Origin: Proteles cristata cristata | Lineage: Eukaryota; Chordata; Mammalia; Carnivora; Hyaenidae | Length of the DNA: 64,000 nucleotides | Direction of reading: 5' to 3' | Assembly: GCA_017311185.1 (NCBI GenBank) | Contig: JAESUZ010002552.1 | Location: forward strand, 1,116,001-1,180,000 | Part shown: piece after piece, positions 63,872 to 64,000 of the stretch | Layout of the letters: every line of letters starts with the position of its first letter | How positions within the stretch are numbered: the first letter of the stretch is position 1 | The notes under the pieces: model-generated | The model's input: the letters and a program-made list of their open reading frames with translations, nothing else | The model's database searches: none | Told to the model about the DNA's origin: nothing | Translations under genes and position numbers: made by a program

Positions 63872-64000
63872 TTTAAAAAATGTTTATTTATTCTTTATTT
63901 GAGAGAGAGCACGAGCGAGGGAGGGGCAGAGAGAGAAACGGAGAGAGAGAATCCCAAGCAGGCTCGGCAAGGTCAGTGCATCAGTGCACAGAACCTGATG
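63872..64000 (-). mobile_element. tRNA-Lys SINE, cut by the window end
   Basis: 'aatgtttatttattctttat' tail, a GA-rich tract 'gagagagagcacgagcgagg', then 'tcccaagcaggctcggcaag' and 'gcacagaacctgatg' to the last base. The head lies beyond the window. Confidence 0.92.

Noticed and set aside
1..64000. CRISPR array, operon or bacterial-type system
   Set aside because: There are no regularly spaced direct repeats with unique spacers, no compact gene order and no ribosome-binding pattern; the repeats are mammalian transposons.

Overview
The window reads as ordinary nuclear DNA from a cat-family (felid) mammal. The evidence is 21 near-complete or truncated copies, plus one orphan head fragment, of a tRNA-Lys-derived SINE. 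Its head reads GCGCCTGGGTGGCTCAGTCG, followed by a CT-rich middle and an AATAAATAAA tail, and many copies have clear target-site duplications (TSDs). This is the carnivore SINEC family in the form I know from felids (SINEC_Fc types), not the dog form. The species cannot be told from the sequence alone.

I find no convincing protein-coding gene, exon, rRNA or functional tRNA. The long open frames are short, often overlap on both strands, fall in GC-rich, low-complexity or repeat DNA, and resemble no protein I recognise. The window looks intergenic or deep-intronic, so 'how the genes work together' does not apply.

Layout. 0-15 kb: scattered old repeats (L2, MIR, one MLT1 LTR, one SINE, CA and CT microsatellites) in GC-rich unique DNA. 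15-30 kb: five SINEs with readable TSDs, an MLT1 LTR, MIRs, a MER5A, and at 26.6-27.3 kb an antisense fragment of an ancient CR1-clade LINE. 28-36.5 kb: L2 pieces on both strands, a hairpin-shaped DNA-transposon-like element at 34.25-34.44 kb, an orphan SINE head, and an inverted SINE pair 30 bp apart. 36.5-47 kb: unique DNA, antisense L1-like pieces, a possible DNA transposon end and candidate conserved elements. 47.6-55.2 kb: the youngest and densest repeat region, with several sense L1 3' ends, one antisense L1 and eight SINEs. 55-64 kb: an MLT1 LTR, many MIRs, L2, a short CpG-dense patch near 59.0 kb, a SINE with an internal 113-bp duplication, and a last SINE cut by the window end.

I found no previously undescribed system. 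The points most worth checking are the CR1-like fragment, the palindromic element, the SINE internal duplication, and several complex non-repeat stretches that could be conserved regulatory DNA. Repeat family names come from memory of their consensus sequences; no database was searched. Boundaries of old repeats are approximate.
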